Source: Pseudomonadota bacterium
Lineage (GTDB): Bacteria; Pseudomonadota; Gammaproteobacteria; Burkholderiales; Rhodocyclaceae
Assembly: GCA_018241665.1 (NCBI GenBank)
Contig: JAFEDK010000005.1
Location: 124,001 to 188,000 of the forward strand
Direction: 5' to 3'
DNA length: 64,000 nt
Shown: positions 55,704-64,000 of the stretch, piece after piece
Position numbering within the stretch: the stretch's first letter is position 1
How the letters are laid out: each line of letters starts with the position of its first letter
The notes under the pieces: model-generated
Told to the model about the DNA's origin: nothing
Seen by the model: only the letters and a program-made list of their open reading frames with translations
Database searches by the model: none
Made by a program: the position numbers and the translations under genes

Positions 55704-56198
55704 ATGAAACTGCGTCTAGCCACCCTGGCCACCGCCGTGCTGCTCGGCCTGGCTCCCGTCGCCCATGCCGGCGAAGCCGCGCCGCTGGCCGCCGACCCGG
55801 CGGTCGAGGCGCGCATGATCTCCATCTCCGAGGAACTGCGCTGCCTGGTGTGCCAGAACGAGAGCCTGGCCGCCTCCCACGCCGAACTGGCCGAAGACCT
55901 GCGCCGGGAAGTGCGCAGCCTGATCCGCGACGGCAAGAGCGACGCGGAGATCCGCGACTACCTGGTCAGCCGCTACGGCGACTTCGTGCTCTACCGCCCG
56001 CCGGTCAAGCCGACCACCTGGCTGCTGTGGTTCGGCCCCTTCCTCATTCTCGCCGGCGCCATCATCGGCCTGATCGCCTACCTGCGCCGCCGCGCCGGTC
56101 AGATCACGCCGCCGACGCTGTCCGCCGCCGACCGCGCCGCCGCCGAAGCCCTGCTTGCCGGCGACTCGAAACCCACCCAACCGAAAGACCAGGCATGA
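55704..56198 (+). CDS. ccmH: Cytochrome c maturation protein CcmH
   Basis: A 164-residue protein with a Sec signal (LATAVLLGLAPVAHA), the thiol motif LRCLVCQNESLA, and one C-terminal helix (WLLWFGPFLILAGAIIGLIAYL). It receives apocytochrome from the thiol pathway and works with CcmF and CcmI. This is the short CcmH; the TPR part is the separate CcmI encoded next (ATGA overlap). Confidence 0.95.
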   Translation: MKLRLATLATAVLLGLAPVAHAGEAAPLAADPAVEARMISISEELRCLVCQNESLAASHAELAEDLRREVRSLIRDGKSDAEIRDYLVSRYGDFVLYRPPVKPTTWLLWFGPFLILAGAIIGLIAYLRRRAGQITPPTLSAADRAAAEALLAGDSKPTQPKDQA

Positions 56199-57436
56199 CC
56201 GCCTTCTGGATTGCCGCCGGGCTGCTCACCGCCCTCGTCCTCGCCCTGATCAGCCGCCCGCTGCTGCGCCAGCGCCAGGCCAGCCACGCCTCCCGCAAAG
56301 CCCTCAACACCGCCATCTACCGCGACCAGATGGCCGAACTGGAGCGCGACCTGGCCAGCGGCGCCCTGTCTGCCGCCGACCACGCCACCGCCCGCGACGA
56401 ACTTGAGCGGCGCGTCCTCGAAGACCTGGCCGACGACAGCGCCGAACCCGCCGAGGCCCCGCGCCGCCTGCCGCGCACCGCGATCGCTCTCGGCCTCGCG
56501 CTGCCCGCCGCCGCCGTCCTCCTCTACCTCGTACTCGGCACGCCGGCCGCCCTCGACCCGGCAGCTGTGCAGGCCAGCAACAGCGAGCAGATGCCGACCC
56601 AGGCCGAAGTCGAGAAGATGGTCGCCACCCTGGCTGCCAAGCTCGAGAAGGAACCGGACAATCCCAAGGGCTGGGTGATGCTCGGCCGCAGCTACAAGGT
56701 CATGGGCCGTCTCGACGAGGCCGCCCGCGCCTTCGAGAAGGCCGGCCCGGTGATGGAGACCGAGCCGGAACTGATGCTGGAAATGGCCGAACTGTCCGCC
56801 GCGCAGAACGAAGGCAAGGTGGAAGGCAAGGGCCAGGAGCTCCTCAAGCGCGTGCTGGCCGACCAGCCGGACAACCCACAGGCCCTCGTACTGGCCGGCA
56901 CCGATGCCTATTTCCGCAAGAACTACGCGGATGCGGCCCGCCACTGGGAACGCGTGCTGGCCCAGGTGCCGCCGGACTCGGAAGATGCCCGCAACCTGTC
57001 CGCCGGCATCGAGAAGGTCCGCCAGCTGATGGGCGACAGCAGCGGCGCCAAGCCGGCGCCGCGGGAAACCGCCCAGAAGGCCGTCGCCGGCGCCACCTCG
57101 GTCAGCGGCCGGGTCAGCCTGGCACCAGCCCTGAAGGACAAGGCCGGCCCGGACGACACGCTGTTCATCTTCGCCCGCCACGCCAACGGCCCTCGCATGC
57201 CGCTGGCCATCCTGCGCCTCAAGGCTTCCGAGCTGCCCAAGGAATTCACCCTCGACGACAGCATGGCGATGAGTCCGGAGATGAAGCTGTCCTCCGCCGC
57301 CGAGCTGCGCATCGAGGCGCGCATCTCCAAGTCAGGCGACGCGATCCCGAAGTCCGGCGACCTGGCCGGCGAACTCACGCCGGTCAAGCCCGGCGCCAAG
57401 GGCCTCAAACTGGTCATCGACAAGCTCGTACCGTAA
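56195..57436 (+). CDS. ccmI: Apocytochrome chaperone CcmI
   Basis: A 413-residue protein. Two N-terminal helices (about 3-20 and 95-115) flank a cytoplasmic coiled segment. Periplasmic TPR repeats (PDNPKGWVMLGRSYKVMGR, then NPQALVLAGTDAYFRKNYADA) bind apocytochrome C-termini. A C-terminal beta-rich domain (DDTLFIFARHANGPRMPLA) completes the usual layout. It is the last gene of the ccm operon. Confidence 0.93.
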   Translation: MTAFWIAAGLLTALVLALISRPLLRQRQASHASRKALNTAIYRDQMAELERDLASGALSAADHATARDELERRVLEDLADDSAEPAEAPRRLPRTAIALGLALPAAAVLLYLVLGTPAALDPAAVQASNSEQMPTQAEVEKMVATLAAKLEKEPDNPKGWVMLGRSYKVMGRLDEAARAFEKAGPVMETEPELMLEMAELSAAQNEGKVEGKGQELLKRVLADQPDNPQALVLAGTDAYFRKNYADAARHWERVLAQVPPDSEDARNLSAGIEKVRQLMGDSSGAKPAPRETAQKAVAGATSVSGRVSLAPALKDKAGPDDTLFIFARHANGPRMPLAILRLKASELPKEFTLDDSMAMSPEMKLSSAAELRIEARISKSGDAIPKSGDLAGELTPVKPGAKGLKLVIDKLVP

Positions 57437-57446
57437 GGCCCCCAGG

Positions 57447-57468
57447 GCCGGGCGTCCGTCCGGCCCCG
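57447..57468. terminator. Possible terminator hairpin between ccmI and the diguanylate cyclase
   Basis: GGGCCGG and CCGGCCC enclose an 8-base loop between the two convergent genes. No T-run follows on either strand, so the assignment is weak. Confidence 0.35.
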
Positions 57469-57479
57469 CTCAAACACCC

Positions 57480-59921
57480 TCACCCCACTTTCAGCGGCAC
57501 CGGCAGGCGCCGCGGCTCGAAGAAGCACACCGCATTGCGGCCGGCCGCCTTGGCCCGGTACATCGCGATATCGGCCCGCTTGATCAGCTCATCCCGGCTC
57601 TCCTCATGGCCGAGGAACATGCACACGCCGATACTGGCCGTGCATCGATGGATCACGCTGTCGCTACCGCCCGGCACGCTGAGGTGGTAAGGACGGGCCA
57701 GCTCCTCACGCAGCTTCTCGGCGACCCGCCCGGCGTGGGACTCGGCATCCCGCTCTTCCTCGTCGAGGTTTTCCAGGATCACCACGAACTCGTCGCCACC
57801 GAGGCGCGCCACGGTGTCCGACTCGCGCAGGCTGCCCACCAGGCGATGGGCCACCTCCACCAGCAGCGCATCGCCCATCACGTGGCCGTGGGTGTCGTTG
57901 AGTCCCTTGAAACCGTCCAGGTCGAGGAACAGCAGCGCCCCGCCGTGGTGGCTGCGGGCACTGGCCGCCAGCGCCTGGTCGAGCCGGTCATGGAACAGGC
58001 GGCGGTTCGGCAACTGGGTCAGCGGATCGTAGAAGGCCAGCTGATGGACCTGCTCCTCGGCCTTCTTGTGCTCGGTGATGTCGGAGAAGGCCGCCACGTA
58101 GTGGGTGATCCTGCCGGCATCGTCCCGCACCGCCGAGATCGTCGCCCATTCGACGAACACCTCGCCGCTCTTGCGGCGATTCCAGATCTCGCCCTGCCAG
58201 AAGCCGTCCCGTTCAAGACCCGCATAGAGGCGCCGGTAGAACTCCTGGCCGTGGCGCCCGGAACGCAACAGGTTGGGCCGCTGGCCGATCGCCTCCCGCG
58301 CCGAGTAGCCGGTCATCGCGCTGAAGGCCTGGTTCACGCGCACGATGCGGGTTTCCGCATCGGTGATGAAGATGCCTTCCTGGCTTTCGAAGGTCGCCGC
58401 GGCGATGCGCAGCTTGATCTCGGTTTCCTTGGCCTCGGTGATGTCGGTGGCAAAGCCCTGCCAGGTCACGCAGCCGCCGTCCACCGCTTCGGGCAAGGCA
58501 TCGATACGCATCCAGCGCACCCCGCGCGCTGGATGTTCGATGCGGAACTCCCGGTGCAGCCGGCTCTGGCTACGGGCAGACTCATCAATGGCGGCAAGCA
58601 GCGCCGGCAGATCCTCCGGCTGTACCCGCGCATGCAGCGGCGCGGCAGACTCCAGCAGGGAGTCAGGCTCAAGGCCGAACAGTTCGCGCAGCGCATCGCT
58701 GGCAAAAGGCAGGCTGTGATGGCCGGCGACATCCACCCGATACTGGAAGACCAGGCCAGGGATCTGCGCGACGATGCCGCGCAGACGCTGGTTGAGCGCA
58801 TGTTCGGCCGCCCGTGCCTCGCCTTCCAGGATGGTCGCCAGCAGGCCGTTGAAAGCCCCGGTCAGCGCGCCGATCTCGTCGTCCCGCCGCACCGGCAGGG
58901 GCTGGCGAGGAAGCAGGCCGTCGCGCATGCGGCCCAGCTGCTCGGCAGCTTCGCCAAGGGGCTGCAGTTGCCGACGCAGCCACCACCAAGTAAGCACGCT
59001 GGCCAGCACGGTAAGGGCGGCGGCCGAGCCGAGCAGGCGCCATTGCATCACGTACAGCGGCGCGAAGGCCTCCTCGAGCGGCAACACCGACTGCATCAGC
59101 CAGCCGGTACTCTTCACCCGGTGGCTCGACGACAGCTCAACCACGCCGCGGGAGCTGCGCGCCAGCCCGGAACCATCGTGCCCGGCCAGATAGTGGTCGT
59201 AGACCGGATTGAGCCCCGGCGGCGGCCCCGGCGTCATCACCCGGCTCCGGTCGGTGGCAGCGATGAACAGGCGCTGGCCCGGATCGGTGATCAGATAACC
59301 ACCCTTGCGGCCGAAACGGTTGGCACTGATCTCGTCGAGGAAATTGGCGATCGCCAGATTGGTGAGGCCGATCACCGACCCCAGCACCTCGCCGCCGGGA
59401 GCGCGGATCGGCACGATCATCGGCACCACCGGCTGATGGGTCGTCTTGCCGATCAGCGCCGACCCGACCTGCGCCTCGCCACTCTCCAGCGTTCGGCGGA
59501 CGGCCGGCACATCCATGTAATTGACGCCCCCCCGGCCAAGCTCGTCAGGCAGGCTGACCAGCGTGGTGCCCTGGCGGTCGGTGACCAGCACGCCCCAGTT
59601 GAACAGGGTCAGCAACACGTGCTGGTCGCGCAATTCCTTCTCCAGCGCGGCTGGCGTCACCAGCTTGGCGGCATCGAATTCGTCGGCCACCGCCTGCAGC
59701 GCGCGCATGCGCTCCGACACGGAGCGGTCGATCTCGTCCGCCAGCAGGGTCACCACCGAGAACTGCTGGGCTGCCAGCGTGGCCTGCATTTCCTGGCGCA
59801 GCACGTAGCCCACCAGCAAGGTGGTACCCCACAGGGCCAGGAGCAGGCCCAGCAGAACCCCTGCGGCAATACGCGTCCGCAAGGAACGAAGTAATGATCC
59901 CCATTGGCCCAGCCTGATCAT
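57480..59921 (-). CDS. Membrane diguanylate cyclase (Cache-HAMP-PAS-PAS-GGDEF)
   Basis: An 813-residue enzyme making cyclic di-GMP. A helix near 20-45, a periplasmic dCache-type sensor (about 50-285) and a second helix (about 290-310) precede HAMP, two PAS/PAC units and the C-terminal cyclase domain. The active-site motif is intact (ARLGGDEFVVIL, GGDEF near 705), and a product-inhibition site RESD lies five residues before it. No EAL domain is present. The ATG at 59921 has GGGAGGG upstream; a GTG 18 bases earlier is less likely. It is convergent with the ccm operon. Confidence 0.92.
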   Translation of the reverse strand: MIRLGQWGSLLRSLRTRIAAGVLLGLLLALWGTTLLVGYVLRQEMQATLAAQQFSVVTLLADEIDRSVSERMRALQAVADEFDAAKLVTPAALEKELRDQHVLLTLFNWGVLVTDRQGTTLVSLPDELGRGGVNYMDVPAVRRTLESGEAQVGSALIGKTTHQPVVPMIVPIRAPGGEVLGSVIGLTNLAIANFLDEISANRFGRKGGYLITDPGQRLFIAATDRSRVMTPGPPPGLNPVYDHYLAGHDGSGLARSSRGVVELSSSHRVKSTGWLMQSVLPLEEAFAPLYVMQWRLLGSAAALTVLASVLTWWWLRRQLQPLGEAAEQLGRMRDGLLPRQPLPVRRDDEIGALTGAFNGLLATILEGEARAAEHALNQRLRGIVAQIPGLVFQYRVDVAGHHSLPFASDALRELFGLEPDSLLESAAPLHARVQPEDLPALLAAIDESARSQSRLHREFRIEHPARGVRWMRIDALPEAVDGGCVTWQGFATDITEAKETEIKLRIAAATFESQEGIFITDAETRIVRVNQAFSAMTGYSAREAIGQRPNLLRSGRHGQEFYRRLYAGLERDGFWQGEIWNRRKSGEVFVEWATISAVRDDAGRITHYVAAFSDITEHKKAEEQVHQLAFYDPLTQLPNRRLFHDRLDQALAASARSHHGGALLFLDLDGFKGLNDTHGHVMGDALLVEVAHRLVGSLRESDTVARLGGDEFVVILENLDEEERDAESHAGRVAEKLREELARPYHLSVPGGSDSVIHRCTASIGVCMFLGHEESRDELIKRADIAMYRAKAAGRNAVCFFEPRRLPVPLKVG

Positions 59922-60324
59922 GCGCCGGCCCTCCCGCACGTGTTCGGCAAACTGCCGCCGTCTTTCACATTGTTCTAATATGAATGCAAGCTTAAGCCTG
60001 CCTCCATCGCTCGCCTAGCCTGCCCGAGCGATCGAAATGCAAAGCTGCGTGACGTGATAGGCAATCGCTATTCAACCGATTTCCACATTCAATTAGCTGC
60101 ATCGTCTCAAGCGGCGTAGCATGCAAGGCAATTCAGGTCGGCGAGCAGCCGACCCTCCCACCGGTTAAACGGCGCGCCGGGGCACACAAGACCCCCAATA
60201 CCCCAACAGAGATTTCTTCCCGGCGTCGCCCTTTTATTCCCGCCACCTCGTCCGTTCGCCTGCTCCTGAGCAGCGGACGCACGCTGGAGCATACTGGCAG
60301 GCCTGTCATCTGGAACTTGCCTGC
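59922..60324. other. Intergenic region without a recognised gene
   Basis: About 400 bases between the divergent diguanylate cyclase and cupin genes. The part near 59965-60110 is less GC-rich and likely holds promoters, but I could not match convincing boxes. No repeat of the 67-bp family is present. Confidence 0.5.
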
Positions 60325-60645
60325 ATGCGCACGCGCAACCTGCTCGAGAACCTCCCCGCCCCCGGCCCCGACGAAGCCTTCGAGACCCTTTTCGAAGGCC
60401 GTGGCGCGCGCGTCGAACGCATTGTTTCCCACCGTCATGCCAGCCCGCCCGGCTTCTGGTACGACCAGGCCGGTGACGAATGGGTGATGCTCGTCCAGGG
60501 CAGCGCGGAACTGGAATTCGACGACGGCCGCCACGAGTCGCTGATGCCGGGCGACTGGCTGGTGATCCCCGCCGGCTGCCGCCACCGGGTCGCCGCCACC
60601 GGCCCGGACACCATCTGGCTGGCCGTTCATACCACGGACGCGTAA
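60325..60645 (+). CDS. Small cupin-domain protein
   Basis: A 106-residue single-domain cupin. The first cupin motif covers FWYDQAGDEWVMLVQGSAEL, and the second is MPGDWLVIPAGCRHRV. The metal ligands of typical cupins are only partly kept (Glu in DEWV, His in CRHRV). Such proteins may bind a small ligand or act as isomerases; no function is assigned. It lies 44 bases before the hydrolase gene. Confidence 0.82.
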   Translation: MRTRNLLENLPAPGPDEAFETLFEGRGARVERIVSHRHASPPGFWYDQAGDEWVMLVQGSAELEFDDGRHESLMPGDWLVIPAGCRHRVAATGPDTIWLAVHTTDA

Positions 60646-60689
60646 TCCGGATTATCCTTTTGTCCTTTTCAGCCCCCGGAGATGCATCC

Positions 60690-61658
60690 ATGATCCGTCG
60701 CAGTCTCAGCGCCCTCGCCTTTGCCGTCAGTGCCAGCCTGCTTCCCGTCGCCCCTGCCTGCGCCGAAGCACCGGCCGTCAAGACCCAGGTGCCCGGCTAC
60801 TACCGCCTGAACATCGGCGATTACGAGATCACCGCCCTCTACGACGGCTACGTGGACCTGGACGCCAAGCTGCTGACCAACGCCAGCCAGGCCGAGATCC
60901 AGCGCCTGCTCGCGCGCCTGTTCATCGCCGGCGAGAAGGTGCAGACCGCCGTCAATACCTACCTGGTCAATGCCGGCGGCAAGCTGATCCTCGTCGATAC
61001 CGGCACCGCCAAGGTCTTCGGCCCGACCCTCGGCTACGTCGCCGAGCACATCCGCGCCGCCGGCTACACACCGGAACAGGTGGACCTGGTGCTGCTGACC
61101 CACCTGCACGCCGACCACGTCGCCGGCCTGCTCGACGCAGACGGCAAGCCCTTGTTCCCGAACGCCGAGGTGCGCGTCGCCCAGAGCGAGAGCGACTACT
61201 GGCTGTCCGAGGACAACGCGGCCAAGGCGCCGAAGGCACTGCAAGGCCTGTTCACGATCGCCCGCAAGTCCGCCGCGCCCTACCAGGCGACCGGCAAGTG
61301 GAAGCCCTTCAGCGGCGACGCCGAACTGGCGCCGGGCATCAAACCGGTGTCGGCCATCGGCCACACGCCGGGCCACAGCGCCTACCTGGTCGAATCCAAG
61401 GGCCAGCGCCTGCTGATCCTCGGCGACTCGGTGCACAGCTACGCGGTACAGTTCGCGCGTCCCGAGGTCGCCATCGAGTTCGACAGCGACAAGAAGCAGG
61501 CCGTCGCCACCCGCAAGAAGCTGTTCTCGTGGGCTGCCAAGGAGAAGATGACCGTCGCCGGCATGCACCTGCCCTTCCCCGGCCTCGGCCACATCCGCGC
61601 CGACGGCAAGGCCTTCGGCTGGGTGCCGGTGGAATACAGCCCGCTGCGCAGCAAGTAA
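60690..61658 (+). CDS. Secreted metallo-beta-lactamase-fold hydrolase
   Basis: A 322-residue exported protein with a Sec signal (LSALAFAVSASLLPVAPACA). The metal-binding motif is LLTHLHADHVAGL, with later ligands in IGHTPGHSAYL and the Asp of LILGDSV. It resembles lactonase/PNP-type MBL-fold hydrolases such as quorum-quenching or methyl-parathion hydrolase relatives. The substrate is unknown. GGAG precedes the ATG at 60690. Confidence 0.87.
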   Translation: MIRRSLSALAFAVSASLLPVAPACAEAPAVKTQVPGYYRLNIGDYEITALYDGYVDLDAKLLTNASQAEIQRLLARLFIAGEKVQTAVNTYLVNAGGKLILVDTGTAKVFGPTLGYVAEHIRAAGYTPEQVDLVLLTHLHADHVAGLLDADGKPLFPNAEVRVAQSESDYWLSEDNAAKAPKALQGLFTIARKSAAPYQATGKWKPFSGDAELAPGIKPVSAIGHTPGHSAYLVESKGQRLLILGDSVHSYAVQFARPEVAIEFDSDKKQAVATRKKLFSWAAKEKMTVAGMHLPFPGLGHIRADGKAFGWVPVEYSPLRSK

Positions 61659-61721
61659 GGACGCGGTCGGCCGGCAGCGCAGGCCCTCCTGACCAGGTAC
61701 AGGCTGGAGGGAACTTCACCT

Positions 61722-61788
61722 GTGGGGGCGAATTCATTCGCCCTACGCCGGTCGATCAAGCTCCGCGGGCGAATGAATTCGCCCCCAC
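61722..61788. repeat. 67-bp paired-palindrome repeat (REPIN-like), copy 6
   Basis: Two perfect arms and a 23-base spacer with core TCGATCAA, between the convergent MBL-fold hydrolase and metK genes. Confidence 0.93.
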
Positions 61789-61819
61789 AGTACCCCGCAG
61801 GAAATTGCATGGGCATGAA

Positions 61820-61853
61820 GCAGAAAGGGCGCCCCGCGGGGCGCCCTTTCTGC
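61820..61853. terminator. Bidirectional terminator hairpin
   Basis: A perfect 34-base palindrome: 16-base arms (GCAGAAAGGGCGCCCC and its complement) with a 2-base centre. Placed between convergent genes, 16 bases past the metK stop, it can serve both directions; the TTTC in the arm substitutes for a T-run. Confidence 0.75.
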
Positions 61854-61869
61854 GATCAACAGCGGGGAA

Positions 61870-63036
61870 TTACAGACCGGCAGCGGCGCGCAGTGCGGCG
61901 GCCTTGTCGATGTTTTCCCACGTGAAGTCCGCCTCGTCGCGGCCGAAATGGCCGTAGGCGGCGGTACGCGAGTAGATCGGGCGCAGCAGGTCGAGCGCCG
62001 CGATGATGCCCTTCGGACGCAGGTCGAAGTGGGCCTGGATCAGTTCGACGATCTTCTCGTCTGCGATCTTGCCGGTGCCGAAGGTTTCCACCATCAGGCT
62101 CACCGGCTTGGCGACGCCGATCGCGTAGGCGACCTGCACCTCGCAGCGGTCGGCCAGGCCGGCGGCGACCACGTTCTTGGCCACATAGCGGCCGGCATAG
62201 GCGCCGGAACGGTCCACCTTGGACGGATCCTTGCCGGAGAACGCGCCACCGCCGTGGTGGGCCGCGCCGCCGTAGGTGTCGACGATGATCTTGCGGCCGG
62301 TCAGGCCGCAGTCGCCGTTCGGGCCACCGATGACGAAACGGCCGGTGGGGTTGATCAGGTAACGGGTGTTGCCGCTCAGGAATTCCTTCGGCAGCACCGG
62401 CTTGATGACTTCCTCGATGACCGCCTCGGTGAGGTCGGCGTGGGAGATGTCCGGATGATGCTGGGTGGACACCACCACGGTGTCGATCGCCACCGGCTTG
62501 CCGTCCACGTACTTGACGGTCAGCTGGCTCTTGGCGTCCGGGCGCAGCCACGGCAGGCGGCCATCCTTACGCACTTCCGCCTGGCGCTGCATGATGCGGT
62601 GGGCGTAGTAGATCGGGAAGGGCATCAGGCTCGGCGTTTCGTTGGTCGCGTAGCCGAACATCAGGCCCTGGTCGCCGGCGCCCTGATCGAGGTCGAGGCC
62701 CTCGCCCTCGTTCACGCCCTGGGCGATGTCGGAGGACTGGCGGTTGATCGCGGTCAGCACCGCGCAGCTCTTGTAGTCGAAACCGATTTCGGAATCGTCG
62801 TAACCGATGCGCTTGACGGTGTTACGGGCGATGTCCATGTAGTTGATGTCGGCGCGCGTCGTGATCTCACCGGAGATCACCACCAGACCGGTGGACACCA
62901 GGGTTTCGCAGGCGACGCGACCGTGCGGGTCCTGCGCGAGGATCGCGTCGAGGACGGCATCGGAAATCTGGTCGGCGACCTTGTCGGGGTGACCTTCGGA
63001 GACGGATTCCGAAGTAAAAAGGTATTCTCTGGCCAT
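61870..63036 (-). CDS. metK: S-adenosylmethionine synthetase
   Basis: A 388-residue enzyme making S-adenosylmethionine from ATP and methionine. It has [18 protein letters not shown], the hexapeptide region [12 protein letters not shown] and the phosphate loop [19 protein letters not shown]. Length and motifs are standard. The start is the ATG preceded by CAGGAG. The 5' leader carries a terminator-like hairpin and a strong promoter, suggesting attenuation. Confidence 0.97.
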   Translation of the reverse strand: MAREYLFTSESVSEGHPDKVADQISDAVLDAILAQDPHGRVACETLVSTGLVVISGEITTRADINYMDIARNTVKRIGYDDSEIGFDYKSCAVLTAINRQSSDIAQGVNEGEGLDLDQGAGDQGLMFGYATNETPSLMPFPIYYAHRIMQRQAEVRKDGRLPWLRPDAKSQLTVKYVDGKPVAIDTVVVSTQHHPDISHADLTEAVIEEVIKPVLPKEFLSGNTRYLINPTGRFVIGGPNGDCGLTGRKIIVDTYGGAAHHGGGAFSGKDPSKVDRSGAYAGRYVAKNVVAAGLADRCEVQVAYAIGVAKPVSLMVETFGTGKIADEKIVELIQAHFDLRPKGIIAALDLLRPIYSRTAAYGHFGRDEADFTWENIDKAAALRAAAGL

Positions 63037-63048
63037 GGAGGCGCTCCT

Positions 63049-63112
63049 GAAAAACAAAAATCCCCGTGACTGACGGCGTTGCCGTCTCGGGGGATTCTCG
63101 GAGCGGCGACGC
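63049..63112 (-). promoter_or_regulatory. metK leader attenuator: terminator hairpin and possible antiterminator
   Basis: On the minus strand a hairpin (63095-63060) pairs ATCCCC with GGGGAT and, inside, GACGGC with GCCGTC around an AAC loop. TTTTTGTTTTT follows immediately, ahead of the metK ribosome site. The upstream segment GCGTCGCCG (63112-63104) can pair with CGGCAACGC (63084-63076) in the hairpin, eight of nine bases, giving an alternative structure. No known SAM or SAH riboswitch consensus was recognised. Confidence 0.65.
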
Positions 63113-63200
63113 TTTAGCAGTATTTTTGCCGGCACATCCGCAGCTGATCTGCGAACCGCCACCGCCCTGCAAGTTGTCGGATTAACTCGGCGGAATCACA

Positions 63201-63228
63201 ATTATAGCTTTGCCTTCCGGGCCGTCAA
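63201..63228 (-). promoter_or_regulatory. Sigma-70 promoter of metK
   Basis: On the minus strand TTGACG (63228-63223) and a perfect TATAAT (63206-63201) are 16 bases apart. This predicts a start near 63194 and a leader of about 158 bases. Confidence 0.75.
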
Positions 63229-63250
63229 TTCGGCCACCCCACAGCCCCTG

Positions 63251-64000
63251 ATGGCGTCACTCATTTTCTCCCTTCTCGCCCGCCTGCCCCTCGGGCTCCT
63301 GCAGCGTCTCGGCTGCGTTGCCGGATGGCTGACCTACGCCGGTTCGCCCACCTACCGGCGGCGCCTGCGCGACAATCTGGCCCAAGCTCTCGGACCGGAG
63401 GAAGCCGCCCGGACCTGGCGCCGCGCGGTCGGCGAGACCGGCAAGCAGGCGCTGGAACTACCGTGGCTGCTGCTGCGCCCCCAGGCCGAGATCGTCACCA
63501 AGGTCGTCCGCGTCAGCGGCTGGGAACACGTCGAAACCGCCGAGGCCAGTGGCGGCGGCCTCCTCTTCATCACGCCGCACCTGGGGTGCTTCGAGATCAC
63601 CGCCCAGTATTTCTCCACCCACAAGCCGATCACGGTGCTCTACCGGGCACCACGCAAGGCGGTGCTGCAGCCCGTCATCAATGCCGGGCGCAGCCGCGGC
63701 AACATGCGCCTGGCACCGGCCGACGTGGGCGGCGTGCGGCGCCTGATCAAGGCCCTGCGCGCCGGCGAGGCGGTCGGCATGCTGCCGGACCAGGTCCCCG
63801 GGGCTGGTGAAGGCGCCTGGCTGCCCTTCTTCGGCCGTCCGGCCTACACGATGACGCTGGCCGCGCGCCTGTCCGAGGTGTCCGGCGTCAGCACGATCTT
63901 CGCATGGGCCGAACGCCTGCCCGGCGGCACCGGCTTCCACCTGCGCCTGCGGCCGGCCCTCGAAGCACTGACTGGCGACACGGAAGCCCGCGCCGCCGCC
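63251..64000 (+). CDS. lpxL: Lipid A biosynthesis acyltransferase (LpxL/HtrB family), cut by the window end
   Basis: The first 250 codons of a lysophospholipid acyltransferase-family protein; the frame is open to the last base. An N-terminal hydrophobic segment (LIFSLLARLPLGLLQ) anchors it to the inner membrane. The catalytic H-x4-D/E motif is HLGCFE (His110), followed by VLYRAPRKAVLQPVI and GMLPDQVPGAGEGAWLPFFG, typical of LpxL. It would add a secondary acyl chain to Kdo2-lipid IVA. The ATG at 63251 is divergent from metK. Assignment between lpxL and lpxM types is uncertain. Confidence 0.88.
   Translation, partial: MASLIFSLLARLPLGLLQRLGCVAGWLTYAGSPTYRRRLRDNLAQALGPEEAARTWRRAVGETGKQALELPWLLLRPQAEIVTKVVRVSGWEHVETAEASGGGLLFITPHLGCFEITAQYFSTHKPITVLYRAPRKAVLQPVINAGRSRGNMRLAPADVGGVRRLIKALRAGEAVGMLPDQVPGAGEGAWLPFFGRPAYTMTLAARLSEVSGVSTIFAWAERLPGGTGFHLRLRPALEALTGDTEARAAA

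Noticed and set aside
63037-63200. Known SAM or SAH riboswitch
   Set aside because: I could not fit the conserved cores of the classes that I know; only an attenuator-type hairpin is supported.

Overview
The window reads as a chromosomal segment of a GC-rich, respiratory, Gram-negative betaproteobacterium, most likely from the Rhodocyclales (Azospira/Dechloromonas-like). That placement is inferred from system I cytochrome c maturation, SoxCD, Kdo/lipid A genes, ubiquinone genes, an RTX-type S-layer-like protein and many hybrid kinases. I saw no tRNA, rRNA, CRISPR array or intact insertion sequence.

Layout. 41-2788 (minus): class II glutamine amidotransferase, soxC and soxD. 3222-5128: an unrecognised protein, a phospholipase D-like protein, and a decayed partial copy of the amidotransferase locus. 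5129-14519 (minus): a five-gene operon of porin, short periplasmic binding-type protein and three hybrid histidine kinases. 14520-15570: an AT-rich gap with a terminator, repeat elements and a strictly phased 21-bp degenerate array of at least 17 units. 15571-18163 (minus): a GAPDH-like/cytidylyltransferase/LicD cassette behind the S-layer-like gene (18311-22183). 22722-30723 (plus): surface-glycan genes (acyltransferase, Wzm/Wzt exporter, methyltransferase, three glycosyltransferases). 30735-34393 (minus): UDP-glucuronate-type epimerase, glycosyltransferase, a periplasmic-type ATP-dependent DNA ligase and a second epimerase. The stretch from about 14.5 to 31.7 kb is visibly less GC-rich than its flanks, as expected of an exchanged surface-structure locus.

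From 34.6 kb the content is mainly housekeeping: waaA, ubiA-ubiC, recG, ridA and a chemoreceptor-like protein. Next comes a DUF362-ferredoxin-SDR fusion and a fused indolepyruvate:ferredoxin oxidoreductase, two GNAT proteins, a membrane methyltransferase and a ParA-like ATPase. The complete cytochrome c maturation operon ccmABCDEFGHI follows. The end holds a GGDEF diguanylate cyclase, a cupin, a metallo-beta-lactamase-fold hydrolase, metK, and an lpxL-type acyltransferase cut by the window edge.

The observations I rate highest are: (1) the phase-locked 21-bp array at 15183-15540; (2) a family of exactly 67-bp paired-palindrome elements (REPIN-like) whose spacers occur in both orientations; (3) a metK leader with a consensus-like promoter, a terminator hairpin and a possible antiterminator; (4) the DUF362-ferredoxin-SDR fusion with an internal Shine-Dalgarno/GTG start exactly at the domain junction; (5) the amidotransferase relic, which carries an inverted copy of the repeat element.
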